Origin: JAGBWK01 sp964544595
GTDB taxonomy: Bacteria > Bacteroidota > Bacteroidia > Bacteroidales > Muribaculaceae
Reading direction: 5' to 3'
Assembly: GCA_964544595.1 (NCBI GenBank)
Contig: CAZJBM010000015.1
Coordinates: forward strand, 1-63,069
DNA length: 63,069 nt
A program made the position numbers and the translations under genes. This document shows, piece by piece, positions 51,696 through 60,491 of the stretch (within the stretch, counting starts at the first letter, position 1; each line of letters opens with the position of its first letter). Under the pieces are notes generated by a model. That model was not told where the DNA came from. It did no database searches and saw only the letters and a list, made by a program, of their open reading frames with translations.

Positions 51696-52178
51696 CTAAG
51701 TAAGCGAAGCGGCAACCGGCGCATTGCTGCCATGCGCTTCGAGTATCGGCAGAAGTTGAGGGTCGATCTGGCGCAAGGGGTTAATGACAAAGTCGCGCCG
51801 CGCCGCCCTCGGATGAGGGATAACCAACCCGGGGAGGTTGAGGCGCGCGTCGCCGTAAAGTATAATATCTATGTCGAGCACGCGGTCGCGGTATGTTCCG
51901 TCGGCATTTCTATGGGGATTGCCGCCCGAAATCTCGCTCTCTATTCCCTGAAGGGCTTCGAGCAAATCAATGGGGGAAATCGCGGTATCGAAACTAACGC
52001 CCGCGTTTATGAACACATTTTCGGAATCAAACCCCCACGGAGCGCTCTCCATAAAGTCGCTAACCCTGATATTTTCTATTTCAAGACCGCTGATCAACTC
52101 AATCGCGCGGGTTATATTCTCCTTGCGATCGCCTAAATTAGACCCTATATTAAGATGCACTCTCATAGCCATGATCAT
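51696..52178 (-). CDS. folK: 6-hydroxymethyl-7,8-dihydropterin pyrophosphokinase
   Basis: 160 aa from ATG 52178, which overlaps the yigZ stop in ATGA; an earlier in-frame start at 52265 lies within yigZ. Motifs HLNIGSNLGDR near 8-18, PWGFDSENVFINAGV near 48, DRVLDIDIILYGD and IPHPRAARRDFVINPL. It phosphorylates the pterin in folate synthesis. Part of the conserved Bacteroidota block with queA, truB and uppP. Confidence 0.93.
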   Translation of the reverse strand: MIMAMRVHLNIGSNLGDRKENITRAIELISGLEIENIRVSDFMESAPWGFDSENVFINAGVSFDTAISPIDLLEALQGIESEISGGNPHRNADGTYRDRVLDIDIILYGDARLNLPGLVIPHPRAARRDFVINPLRQIDPQLLPILEAHGSNAPVAASLT

Positions 52179-52780
52179 TCTTTGAGGGTTAAGCCATCGA
52201 TGTCGGACAACCGCCCAGCGAGGAGCCGGAAATTGTCGGCGCGCGTGCTGACGGTCATGGCGCACGTATTATCGAATTCCTGGCTCAGAATGTCAACGCC
52301 CGGCTGCTTCACGAGCTTCATCACGTCGTTCATCACCATATACGGGAAGGTGAACGACACGCTTTTCATCACGTGCTTTTCGATGATTTCTCCTGCGAGA
52401 ATCGCTTCGCGGGCCGCCTCCTTGTATGCCACGATAAGCCCGGAGGTGCCGAGCTTTATTCCGCCGAAGTAGCGCACTACCGCTATCACCACATCGGTGA
52501 GCCCGAACGAATTAATCTGGCCGAGAATCGGCTTCCCCGCTGTTCCCGACGGCTCGCCGTTGTCGCTCGAAAGAAACTCTTTACGCTCAGGGCCTACAAT
52601 ATAAGCCCAGCAGACATGGCGCGCGTCGTAATACTTCTTCTGATAGGACGCGATGATCTCCTTAGCTTCGGAAGCCGACGACACGGGATGGGCAAACGCG
52701 AGAAATTTGCTCATTTTCTCGCGATAAACGCCCTCCGAGGGTCGGAGTAAGGTAAGGAAAGCATCGGAAGTTTCAGCCAC
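52175..52780 (-). CDS. yigZ: YigZ/IMPACT-family protein
   Basis: 201 aa from GTG 52780 (start MAETSDAFLTLLRPSEG), which matches the family N-terminus and length. The ATG at 52837 would give 19 extra residues and overlap the preceding gene by 65 bases. The UPF0029 domain has EGVYREKMSKFLAFAHPV, SSDNGEPSGTAGKPIL and VVRYFGGIKLGTSGL; a C-terminal DUF1949 domain follows. Related to eukaryotic IMPACT; bacterial role unclear. Confidence 0.88.
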   Translation of the reverse strand: MAETSDAFLTLLRPSEGVYREKMSKFLAFAHPVSSASEAKEIIASYQKKYYDARHVCWAYIVGPERKEFLSSDNGEPSGTAGKPILGQINSFGLTDVVIAVVRYFGGIKLGTSGLIVAYKEAAREAILAGEIIEKHVMKSVSFTFPYMVMNDVMKLVKQPGVDILSQEFDNTCAMTVSTRADNFRLLAGRLSDIDGLTLKE

Positions 52781-53294
52781 GGTCAAAGAAGGGATTTTTG
52801 GAGGTTGCGGAAAGCGCGATAGCCAGTACGGAGCCACATCCGGGAAGCAGGTTGAGACGCATCGCCGCCATTCCCGCGGAATACATCACGCGGGTGTCGA
52901 TACGCATATCAGCCGCCATGGAGCACGCCGAGCCAACAGCTATGCCTACATCGATAGAATTGAACGCGCAGGGCACGTCGGCAGGTTTCGAGCCGCAAGT
53001 GGGAAATCCGCAGTGGCCGCAGTTAAGTCCTACGAGCTGGCGACGCGTGCCGATAAGCATCAAGGCGTCGCCCTGAAGTATGTTGGCAGAGTCGCGTTTA
53101 AAGACCGGTCGGCCGGTTGCCTCATGAAGCTTAAGCATTTCCTCGGAAATGGCCTTAAGGTCGTCGCCGCTGACGAGCGCCGTCTCCACAAGGTCGAGGC
53201 CGCGGGCTTTAGGTGCGGTGCGCGCCGCGGTCATCATCCGCAGTCCGGCCTGAATGACGGCCTCCTGTCGATTTTCGCGCTGGTTGATTATCAT
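52773..53294 (-). CDS. DUF2148 ferredoxin-like protein
   Basis: 173 aa. Four cysteines C92, C95, C100 and C109 (CGHCGFPTCG...PC) suggest a 4Fe-4S cluster. VSGDDLKAISEEM and GSACSMAADMRID are typical of DUF2148. Function unknown. The stop TGA lies inside the start region of yigZ (8-base overlap with the GTG start). Its 5' end is 32 bases from the end of queA. Confidence 0.85.
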   Translation of the reverse strand: MIINQRENRQEAVIQAGLRMMTAARTAPKARGLDLVETALVSGDDLKAISEEMLKLHEATGRPVFKRDSANILQGDALMLIGTRRQLVGLNCGHCGFPTCGSKPADVPCAFNSIDVGIAVGSACSMAADMRIDTRVMYSAGMAAMRLNLLPGCGSVLAIALSATSKNPFFDRG

Positions 53295-53326
53295 TTTTAT
53301 CGCGATTTAGCGGTAAATAGTGTCTA

Positions 53327-54376
53327 TTAAATGATGAGCATGGCGTCGCCGTAAGCCCCGAAACGATATTTCTCTTTCACGGCCTCCTCGTAGGCTTTCA
53401 TGACGAGTTCGTAGCCGCCGAAGGCAGCTACCATCATGAGCATAGTGGAGTACGGAAGGTGGAAATTGGTGACGAGCGAAGTGGTGACGGTGAAATCGTA
53501 AGGGGGGAAAATGAACTTATTGGTCCACCCTGTGTAGGCTTTCATGCGCCCGCCCATGCTGACCGCGCTCGCTATGCCGCGAAGCACCGACGTGCCAACG
53601 GCGCACACTTGCTTACCCTGACTTTTAGCCGTGTTGACGGTATCGACGAGTTCGGGAGTGACAAAGATCTGCTCCGAGTCCATGCGATGCTTCGTGAGGT
53701 CTTCGACATCGATTTCGCGGAAGTTGCCGAGGCCGCTGTGAACGGTCACGAAAGCTTGCTCAACGCCTTTGATTTCAAGGCGCTTCAGAAGCTCGCGGCT
53801 GAAGTGCATACCGGCGGCCGGAGCCACGATCGCGCCTTCGTTGCGGGCGAAGATCGTCTGATATTGCTCGGCGTCATCGGGAGTCGGGTCGCGATGTATA
53901 TATTCGGGGAGGGGAGTGAGGCCGAGTGAGTAGAGATTTTCTTTAAACTCTTCGTGCGACCCGTCGTAAAGGAAACGGAGCGTGCGGCCTCGCGAGGTGG
54001 TATTGTCGATAACCTCCGCAACCATTGATTCATCCTCGCCGAAGTAGAGCTTGTTGCCAATGCGTATTTTACGAGCGGGCTCCACGAGCACGTCCCATAG
54101 TTTATGCTCCTCGTTGAGCTCGCGGAGGAGGAAAACCTCGATTTTCGCGCCTGTTTTCTCCTTGTTGCCGTAGAGAAGTGCCGGAAAAACTTTGGAGTCG
54201 TTGAACACCATCACGTCGCCTTCGTCAAAATAGCCGAGTATTTCTTTAAAAATATGATGTGATATTTCTCCGGTTTTGCGATTTATGACCATTAGACGGC
54301 ACTCGTCGCGCTCAGGGGTGGGATTCTGGGCGATGAGCTCTTCGGGGAGTTTGAATTTAAATTGAGATAACTTCAT
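53327..54376 (-). CDS. queA: S-adenosylmethionine:tRNA ribosyltransferase-isomerase
   Basis: 349 aa. FKLPEELIAQNPTPERDECRL at the N-terminus, MVFNDSKVFPALLYG, APAAGMHFSRELL, TVHSGLGNFR, and FHLPYSTMLMMVAAF near the end are all QueA signatures. It adds the epoxycyclopentane unit to preQ1 in tRNA, making epoxyqueuosine. Located 51 bases after truB. No other queuosine gene is in the window. Confidence 0.96.
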   Translation of the reverse strand: MKLSQFKFKLPEELIAQNPTPERDECRLMVINRKTGEISHHIFKEILGYFDEGDVMVFNDSKVFPALLYGNKEKTGAKIEVFLLRELNEEHKLWDVLVEPARKIRIGNKLYFGEDESMVAEVIDNTTSRGRTLRFLYDGSHEEFKENLYSLGLTPLPEYIHRDPTPDDAEQYQTIFARNEGAIVAPAAGMHFSRELLKRLEIKGVEQAFVTVHSGLGNFREIDVEDLTKHRMDSEQIFVTPELVDTVNTAKSQGKQVCAVGTSVLRGIASAVSMGGRMKAYTGWTNKFIFPPYDFTVTTSLVTNFHLPYSTMLMMVAAFGGYELVMKAYEEAVKEKYRFGAYGDAMLII

Positions 54377-54427
54377 AAGATATGAAAAATAAATGATGAA
54401 ATCCGCGGACTCATCATCGGGATATGA

Positions 54428-55141
54428 TTACGCGTTAGTTTCTTCAGGCATTTCAACGGGGCAATTCTGCAGCATCTCGACCGCGGCGTCGACCGAAAGG
54501 CAACGGTCGATCGTAGCGTCGCCGACGCGCGTGCGGCGCAACGCCGTCAGGTGAGCCCCGGTGTTGAGGGCGCGCCCAATGTCGCGGGCAAGTGCCCTGA
54601 TGTAAGTGCCTTTGCTGCACACTACTCTGATAGTGATTTCCGTAGGCTTGAAATCGAGCAGCTCGATAGAGTCGATCACGAGAATTTTAGGTTTCAGCTC
54701 CACCTCCTTGCCCTTTCGCGCCATCTGATACGCCCGCTTGCCGTCGACCTTACACGCCGAAAACGCCGGGGGCACCTGCTCGATGCGGCCTACGAACCCG
54801 CGCAAAGCTTCCTCTACCATCTGGCGCGTGATATGCTCTGTAGGGTAAGTCGCGTCGACCTCGGTTTCGAGATCGAACGAAGGGGTGGTAGCGCCAAGCG
54901 CAAGCGTGGCGACGTATTCCTTAACTCCGGTCTGCAGACTGTCGATAAGCTTGGTGGACTTACCAGTCACGATAATCATCACGCCGGAAGCGAGGGGGTC
55001 GAGCGTGCCCGCATGGCCTACTTTCATCTTTTTCAGCCCCATGCGGCGCAGCATGACGTTGCGGAGCCGCTTCACGACATCAAATGAGGTCCAGCCGTAG
55101 GGCTTGTCGACATATAGGGTTTCTCCTGCGAGGAAATTCAC
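54428..55141 (-). CDS. truB: tRNA pseudouridine-55 synthase
   Basis: 237 aa, short Bacteroidota form. Catalytic aspartate D48 in GHAGTLDPLASGV, and VDKPYGWTSFDVVK at 11-24, CSKGTYIRALARDIG near 175. It makes pseudouridine 55 in the T-loop. It lies 27 bases after uppP. Confidence 0.95.
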   Translation of the reverse strand: MNFLAGETLYVDKPYGWTSFDVVKRLRNVMLRRMGLKKMKVGHAGTLDPLASGVMIIVTGKSTKLIDSLQTGVKEYVATLALGATTPSFDLETEVDATYPTEHITRQMVEEALRGFVGRIEQVPPAFSACKVDGKRAYQMARKGKEVELKPKILVIDSIELLDFKPTEITIRVVCSKGTYIRALARDIGRALNTGAHLTALRRTRVGDATIDRCLSVDAAVEMLQNCPVEMPEETNA

Positions 55142-55168
55142 TTGATATATAACTGATTAGGAGGTTGA

Positions 55169-55996
55169 TTAGTAGAAAATACACAAGAGGCCGGCAGCGA
55201 GGCAATATACCGCGAACCATACCAGCTTGCCTTTCTTCACGATATTGAGCATCCACTTGCAGGCGATACAACCCACGATGAACGACGCGAGGAAACCTAC
55301 CAGCATCTGCACGTAGCCTACTTCCATAGTCGCCGTCGCGCCCTCGTCGGGAAATATGAGTTTTTTAGCGTCGAGAAGCGCTTCGCCGAGGATAGGGATT
55401 ATAACCATGAAGAAGGAGAATTTTGCCACTTTCTCGCGGTTGTCGCCGAGCATAATACCGGTAGCGATGGTCGATCCTGAGCGGCTCAAGCCGGGAAGCA
55501 CAGCCACTGCCTGAGCGATACCAATGATAAAGGCATCGAGAAAGGTGATGTCGCGGCCTCGCGACGCGGGAGCGGCTGTCTCGCGGCCCTGTCTGAAGAA
55601 GTACGCGAACGAGAGCAACGCGGCCGTGGCGATCAGGCATATACCGACAACAAGGAGCCCGTTGCCGAAAAATTCCTCAACCGTATCCTTAAAAAACAAG
55701 CCGACAATCATGACCGGAACACACGAAAGGAGTATTTTCCATACGTAAGTAGTGTTGGCGTCGCGCTTGAATCCGAAAAACGAGGTGATTAACGGCACGA
55801 ATTCCTTCCAAAGCACAACTATAGTGCTCAGCACCGTGGCGACGTGGAGCACGATTGAGAATTGAAGGGCTTCGTCGCCCGCGATTTTTATGCCGAGAAT
55901 CTGGCGGCCGATCTCGATATGGCCTGAGCTCGAAATGGGCAGATATTCGGCAAGTCCCTGGATTATTCCCAGGATAAGAGCATCTAATGTATCCAC
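55169..55996 (-). CDS. uppP: Undecaprenyl-diphosphate phosphatase
   Basis: 275 aa with about eight membrane segments. The active-site loops are QGLAEYLPISSSGHIEIG at 13-30 and PGLSRSGST near 170. It recycles the lipid carrier used for peptidoglycan and surface glycans. It lies 16 bases after the DUF3098 gene. Confidence 0.96.
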   Translation of the reverse strand: MDTLDALILGIIQGLAEYLPISSSGHIEIGRQILGIKIAGDEALQFSIVLHVATVLSTIVVLWKEFVPLITSFFGFKRDANTTYVWKILLSCVPVMIVGLFFKDTVEEFFGNGLLVVGICLIATAALLSFAYFFRQGRETAAPASRGRDITFLDAFIIGIAQAVAVLPGLSRSGSTIATGIMLGDNREKVAKFSFFMVIIPILGEALLDAKKLIFPDEGATATMEVGYVQMLVGFLASFIVGCIACKWMLNIVKKGKLVWFAVYCLAAGLLCIFY

Positions 55997-56012
55997 TTTC
56001 GTGACGTTAAGA

Positions 56013-56303
56013 TTAAGAGTTTTGTTTAGGCTTGTAAACGATTCCTATCGCCATGGCCACGAATCCGATGAAGGATATGGTCGGGCCGACTACCACGCGG
56101 CGGGTGGAGAAGATGTCTTCGTTGAAAGCTTCGGTGCTGGTGCTTCCGCCGAGCATTAAAAGGAACCCGAGAATGATGAGCGCAGCGGAGGCTATCATGA
56201 TGATGAAGTTGACGCGCGTGAGCGGGAACATCGATTTCTCTTCCTGTTTGAGCGCGTGTTTCACCTTCGGGGCGCTGTTTCTTAACGGAACTGTTTTTGC
56301 CAT
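56013..56303 (-). CDS. DUF3098 small membrane protein
   Basis: 96 aa. Two membrane segments, VNFIIMIASAALIILGFLLMLGG and VVVGPTISFIGFVAMAIGIVY, with a short acidic loop containing NEDIFSTRR, characteristic of DUF3098. In Bacteroidota this gene regularly stands between ftsX and uppP, which suggests an envelope role. No mechanism is known. Confidence 0.9.
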   Translation of the reverse strand: MAKTVPLRNSAPKVKHALKQEEKSMFPLTRVNFIIMIASAALIILGFLLMLGGSTSTEAFNEDIFSTRRVVVGPTISFIGFVAMAIGIVYKPKQNS

Positions 56304-56376
56304 ATGTTGATTTATTGTGTCTATTAAAAAGGATTAAGGCCACCGGCCATTTCAATGGCTGAGGCCGAAACGAAAG

Positions 56377-57267
56377 TCAGAAGAGGTCGTCGTAGCTTTG
56401 GCGCAAATACTTGGTCGAGGCGAAGTAAGCCGCGACGCCGCATATCAACATTCCCGCCAACGCCATGCCGGCGATAATAGGGATAAGGTCGACAATCGGG
56501 AGGAGAGTGTTGAGGTCAATCTGAATGACATCGCTCTGCGAGTCGGCATACCATCGCATCGCGAGCAGCAGCGCGACGGCTATTACCGCCGAGAGAAGAC
56601 CGTTGAGGATATTGCCCCTAATAATCGGACGGCGGATAAACGCGGGGGTCGCCCCTACGAGCCTCATGGCGTGGAGGATGAAGCGACTCGAATATATCGT
56701 AAGCCTGACGGTGTTGTTGATAAGCACAAACGAGATGATTATCAAGGCAAGGGCTATGACTATAAGCACGATTGTCAGAGTGCTTATCGCTGAATTCACG
56801 TTGTCGATATAATCGACAACTTTAACCGACTCCACCCCAGGCATAGCGGAGAACTGAGTAGCGAGCGCGTTGATATCTGCCCCTGATGCGTAGCGCGGGC
56901 TTATTTTCACTGAGAATTCAGGGGTGTAGGGATTTACGCCGAGCATCTCCACTATATCGGCATCGAGGTTTTTCTCCTCCTCTTTGAGTATCTGCTCTGG
57001 CGAGAGATAGAGGTATGAGGCAACCTGCGGCGCTGACGAGAGTTTCGCCTTCACGTCGGCAACCTGCGCCGCGGTCGCGTCGTCGGTAAAGGTGATTGTG
57101 AAGCCGAGATTCTCGCGTATCGAGTCCGACACGTTGCGGGCGGCTATACCCATGGCTCCGGCAATGCCGAGGATGAGTAGCACGAACGCCACGCTCACGA
57201 TCGCCGTAATGTTCTTGCCGAAGCTGCGAAGTGGATTCTTTTTCTGCTTGTCGCTGAGTTTTCCCAT
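56377..57267 (-). CDS. ftsX: Cell division protein FtsX
   Basis: 296 aa from ATG 57267 (MGKLSDKQ); the frame continues upstream but that stretch contains the promoter. Four membrane segments, with a large periplasmic loop after the first (about 60-160) and the MacB-like segment LINNTVRLTIYSSRFILHAM. Together with FtsE it couples division to peptidoglycan hydrolase activation. FtsE is not in the window, as is usual for this order. Confidence 0.92.
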   Translation of the reverse strand: MGKLSDKQKKNPLRSFGKNITAIVSVAFVLLILGIAGAMGIAARNVSDSIRENLGFTITFTDDATAAQVADVKAKLSSAPQVASYLYLSPEQILKEEEKNLDADIVEMLGVNPYTPEFSVKISPRYASGADINALATQFSAMPGVESVKVVDYIDNVNSAISTLTIVLIVIALALIIISFVLINNTVRLTIYSSRFILHAMRLVGATPAFIRRPIIRGNILNGLLSAVIAVALLLAMRWYADSQSDVIQIDLNTLLPIVDLIPIIAGMALAGMLICGVAAYFASTKYLRQSYDDLF

Positions 57268-57304
57268 ATTTCTAATTATGGCCCCGAGCGGGGCAAAGGA
57301 AATA

Positions 57305-57337
57305 CAAAGGTAACACTTCTCACCCCCCTTTGTCAAG
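57305..57337 (-). promoter_or_regulatory. Promoter of the ftsX operon
   Basis: On the minus strand CTTG (57337-57334), 21 bases, TACCTTTG (57312-57305). It should serve ftsX through at least folK. Confidence 0.6.
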
Positions 57338-57390
57338 AAAATTGGTGAAAAAGTTACTTTTGTTTAATATTTTTTAAGCACGCGCCGGGG

Positions 57391-58695
57391 CTACGCGATC
57401 TCGCAAATCAGCGTGGCTGAGGTTGAGTCTACCACGCGTACTCTTATCGTGTCGCCTACGCGGTAGTCGCCGCGGGGAAACACCGCCGTCTTATTCTGCG
57501 ACGTGCGCCCCACGAACTGGTCGGTCGAGCGTTTCGACACCCCTTCGACAAGCACCTCGAACTCGCGGCCGCGGTCGCGGAGATTAGATTCGGCCGAAAG
57601 CTCGTTTTGCAACGCTATCATGCGGTTAAGACGCTCTATTTTCACATCCTCAGGCACATTATCGGGCATCTCGCGCGATGCGAGAGTGCCGGGCCGCTCT
57701 GAATATTTGAACATGAACGCCGAGTCGAAACCCACTTCGCGCATCAGCGAGAGTGTCTGCTGAAAATCTTCCTCCGACTCATTGTGGAAGCCGGTGAACA
57801 TATCGGTAGAAATGCCGCAGTCGGGGATACGGCTGCGGATAGCGCGGATACGGTCGAGATACCACTCGCGGGTATATTTACGGTTCATCGCTTTCAACAC
57901 CGAGTTGGAGCCTGACTGCACCGGAAGGTGGATATGACGGCAAATATTTGGATGCGAGGCGATAACGTCGATTGTGGCGTCTGACATATCCTTAGGATGG
58001 GAGGTTGTGAAGCGTATGCGCATATCGGGGGCGGCCTCGGCCACAAGCGCGAGAAGCTTGTCGAAGGTCACGTCGTCGCGACGGTAGGAGTTAACGTTCT
58101 GCCCGAGCAGAGTCACTTCTTTGAATCCCTTGGCGCGCAAATCGGCGATTTCCTGCAATATGCTCGCCACCTCGCGCGAACGCTCGCGACCGCGGGTGTA
58201 AGGCACTATGCAGTAAGAGCAGAAATTGTTGCACCCGCGCATTATGCTGACGAAGCCGCTCACGTTGTTAGGCCCAAGGCGGCGAGGGATAATGTCGCGG
58301 TAGGTCTCGGTGGTCGACAGCTCGACGTTGACGGCCGGATGCCCCGCCTCGGCCGAAGCGAAAAGATTAGGCAGGTCGAGATACGAGTCGGGGCCCGCCA
58401 CTATATCAACCCCATGGTTGCTGATCAGGTCTTCGCGCACGCGCTCGGCCATGCAGCCGATGACGGCGATAATCAGCTTACCCCGCTTTTTGCGCAAAGC
58501 TTTAAGAGCCTGGAGCCGGTTGACGATTTTCTGCTCGGCGTTGTCGCGGATGGAGCAGGTGTTGAGAATCACGGCGTCGGCCTCGTCGATGGCGTCGGCC
58601 GGGTCGTATCCGACGGTTTGCAGCACTGACGCAACGACCTCTGAGTCAGCCACATTCATCTGGCATCCGTAGGTTTCGATATATAATTTACTCAC
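57391..58695 (-). CDS. miaB: tRNA-2-methylthio-N6-dimethylallyladenosine synthase
   Basis: 434 aa. The N-terminal cluster cysteines are C11 (YGCQMN), C47 and C81 (IGCMAER), and the radical SAM cysteines are C155, C159 and C162 (RGCNNFCSYCIVPYTRG). A C-terminal TRAM domain follows (ending about 434). It adds the methylthio group to i6A37 in tRNA. It is transcribed alone from the palindromic promoter region at 58743. Confidence 0.95.
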   Translation of the reverse strand: MSKLYIETYGCQMNVADSEVVASVLQTVGYDPADAIDEADAVILNTCSIRDNAEQKIVNRLQALKALRKKRGKLIIAVIGCMAERVREDLISNHGVDIVAGPDSYLDLPNLFASAEAGHPAVNVELSTTETYRDIIPRRLGPNNVSGFVSIMRGCNNFCSYCIVPYTRGRERSREVASILQEIADLRAKGFKEVTLLGQNVNSYRRDDVTFDKLLALVAEAAPDMRIRFTTSHPKDMSDATIDVIASHPNICRHIHLPVQSGSNSVLKAMNRKYTREWYLDRIRAIRSRIPDCGISTDMFTGFHNESEEDFQQTLSLMREVGFDSAFMFKYSERPGTLASREMPDNVPEDVKIERLNRMIALQNELSAESNLRDRGREFEVLVEGVSKRSTDQFVGRTSQNKTAVFPRGDYRVGDTIRVRVVDSTSATLICEIA

Positions 58696-58742
58696 TATTT
58701 AGAAGAATTTTAGAAATTAGAAATTAGGAAATTACACTGCAA

Positions 58743-58789
58743 TTTCGTAATTTTGCGCAAAATTACGAAAAATGTGATTAACCACAAAA
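58743..58789. promoter_or_regulatory. 28-base perfect palindrome with divergent -7 boxes
   Basis: 58743-58770 is its own complement (arm TTTCGTAATTTTGC). The plus strand carries TAATTTTG at 58748-58755 and the minus strand the same box at 58765-58758. For miaB on the minus strand, TTTG at 58789-58786 lies exactly 20 bases upstream, a full consensus promoter. For the plus-strand CoA-transferase gene the -33 position holds TTAG. The symmetry could also be an operator for both genes. Confidence 0.65.
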
Positions 58790-58837
58790 CCCGACAAATC
58801 ATTGATTTTGTAACTCCTTAATTATAAGTGAAAAAAC

Positions 58838-60337
58838 ATGGCATTTAATCATCTTACAGCCCAAGAGGCTGCCGCTATGATTAACAACGGCGACACTCTT
58901 GGTCTCTCGGGGTTCACAGCCCCCGGCACGCCCAAAGCTATCACCAACGCTCTGGCCGAGCGTGCCATCAAAGAGCATGAAGCCGGCCGCGAATTCAAGG
59001 TGAATATCTTCACCGGCGCTTCTACCAACAAATGGGCCGACGGCGCTCTCGCCAACGCCAACGCCATCAACATGCGCGCCCCCTACCAAAACACTCCCGA
59101 CCTCCGCAAGCGCATCAACGCCCACGACGCCCACTACTTCGACCGTCATCTCTCTGAAATGGCCCAGGAGATGCGCTACGGTTTCTATCCCAAAATCAAA
59201 TACGCCATAATCGAGTGCACCGAATACGACGAAGAAGGCAACATCGTGCTCGGCCCCGGCGTAGGCAATATCCCTACCTACGCGGCCATGGCCGAGAAAA
59301 TCTTCATCGAGCACAACACCAAATTCCCCAAATCGCTCCGCGGCATGCACGACATCGTCCTGCTTAAGGATCCCCCCTACCGCAGCGAGATACCAATCTT
59401 CAAGCCGAGCGACCGCATCGGTTCGCCGATACTCAAGATAGACCCGAAAAAGGTGGTCGGGGTCGTCACAAACGACTCTTACGACTCAGTGAAGCCCTTC
59501 ACCGAAGTCGACGAGACCTCTATCAAGATCGGCCACAACGTGGTTAACTTCCTTCTCGGCGAAGTTCGCGCCGGACGCATCCCCAAGGAGTTCCTGCCGC
59601 TTCAGTCGGGCGTGGGCAACGTGGCCAACGCCGTGCTCTACGGATTGGGCGAGAGCGACGAGATTCCTCCCTTTGAGATGTACACCGAAGTGACCCAGGA
59701 GTCGGTAATCGAGCTTATGATGCAGGGCAAATGCAAATTCTCATCCACCTGCTCGATCACCGTTTCCGACGCCATGGAGGAGAAAATGTTCAGCAACATG
59801 GAGTTCTTCCACGACAAAATCGTGATGCGCCCTGCCGAGATTTCCAATTCTCCCGAAGTGATACGCCGACTCGGCGTCATCGCCATGAACACAGCGCTCG
59901 AAGCCGACATCTTCGGCGGTGTAAACTCCACCCATGTGCTCGGCACCCGCATGATGAACGGCATCGGCGGCTCAGGCGACTTCACCCGCAACGCTTACCT
60001 TTCGATATTCTCATGCCCCTCGCTGACCAAGGGCGGCGTGATCTCCAACATCGTGCCTATGGTAGCCCACTGCGACCATTCGGAACATTCGGTCGACGTT
60101 CTCATCACCGACCAGGGCGTTGCCGATCTCCGCGCCAAGGATCCCGTACAGCGCGCCCACGCGATTATCGACAACTGCGCCGCACCCGAATACCGCGAGC
60201 TGCTCCGCGACTATCTCAAGCTTAGCATCACTGGCGGCCAGACGCCCCACTCGCTCCAGGCGGCATTTGAGCTCCACTGCGCCTTCAACGAGACCGGCGA
60301 TATGCGCAACGCCAACTTCGCCAAATACGTGAAATAG
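58838..60337 (+). CDS. Acetyl-CoA hydrolase/transferase (succinyl-CoA:acetate type)
   Basis: 499 aa, the length of class I CoA-transferases of the Cat1/AarC type. Features are GLSGFTAPGTPKAI at 22-35, ECTEYDEEGNIVLGPGVG near 127, VGNVANAVLYGLG near 263, the TEVTQES region with the candidate catalytic glutamate near 285, and GIGGSGDFTRNA near 375. It exchanges CoA between succinate and acetate; in propionate-producing Bacteroidota it links the succinate pathway to acetate. Substrate specificity is inferred. Confidence 0.88.
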   Translation: MAFNHLTAQEAAAMINNGDTLGLSGFTAPGTPKAITNALAERAIKEHEAGREFKVNIFTGASTNKWADGALANANAINMRAPYQNTPDLRKRINAHDAHYFDRHLSEMAQEMRYGFYPKIKYAIIECTEYDEEGNIVLGPGVGNIPTYAAMAEKIFIEHNTKFPKSLRGMHDIVLLKDPPYRSEIPIFKPSDRIGSPILKIDPKKVVGVVTNDSYDSVKPFTEVDETSIKIGHNVVNFLLGEVRAGRIPKEFLPLQSGVGNVANAVLYGLGESDEIPPFEMYTEVTQESVIELMMQGKCKFSSTCSITVSDAMEEKMFSNMEFFHDKIVMRPAEISNSPEVIRRLGVIAMNTALEADIFGGVNSTHVLGTRMMNGIGGSGDFTRNAYLSIFSCPSLTKGGVISNIVPMVAHCDHSEHSVDVLITDQGVADLRAKDPVQRAHAIIDNCAAPEYRELLRDYLKLSITGGQTPHSLQAAFELHCAFNETGDMRNANFAKYVK

Positions 60338-60368
60338 CCACTCCCCTATCAGGCATAACCCATAGTCA

Positions 60369-60400
60369 AAGCGGCCTCGGCTTCATCGCCGGGGCCGCTT
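60369..60400 (+). terminator. Terminator of the CoA-transferase gene
   Basis: AAGCGGCC (60369-60376) and GGCCGCTT (60393-60400), with GGC/GCC pairing inside; T-rich stretch follows. Confidence 0.75.
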
Positions 60401-60429
60401 CAGTTTCAATCGCGCCGAAGCGAAAAAAG

Positions 60430-60468
60430 TATCCCCGGCTCGCAGTTCTGAGAATTGAGCCGGGGATA
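60430..60468 (-). terminator. Terminator of the subtilase gene
   Basis: TATCCCCGGCTC (60430-60441) pairs with GAGCCGGGGATA (60457-60468). It shares the CCCCGGCTC/GAGCCGGGG stem with the terminator at 23818 and lies 24 bases after the stop codon on the minus strand. Confidence 0.75.
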
Positions 60469-60491
60469 ATATAGTGGAATCTAATGATTGA

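Noticed and set aside
52781..52837. Longer YigZ start at 52837
   Set aside because: It overlaps the DUF2148 gene by 65 bases and adds residues unlike the family; GTG 52780 fits the family N-terminus.
23818..60468. Shared stem CCCCGGCTC at 23.8 and 60.4 kb as an attachment site or mobile repeat
   Set aside because: Each lies just past a stop codon and forms a hairpin; similarity is limited to the GC-rich stem.
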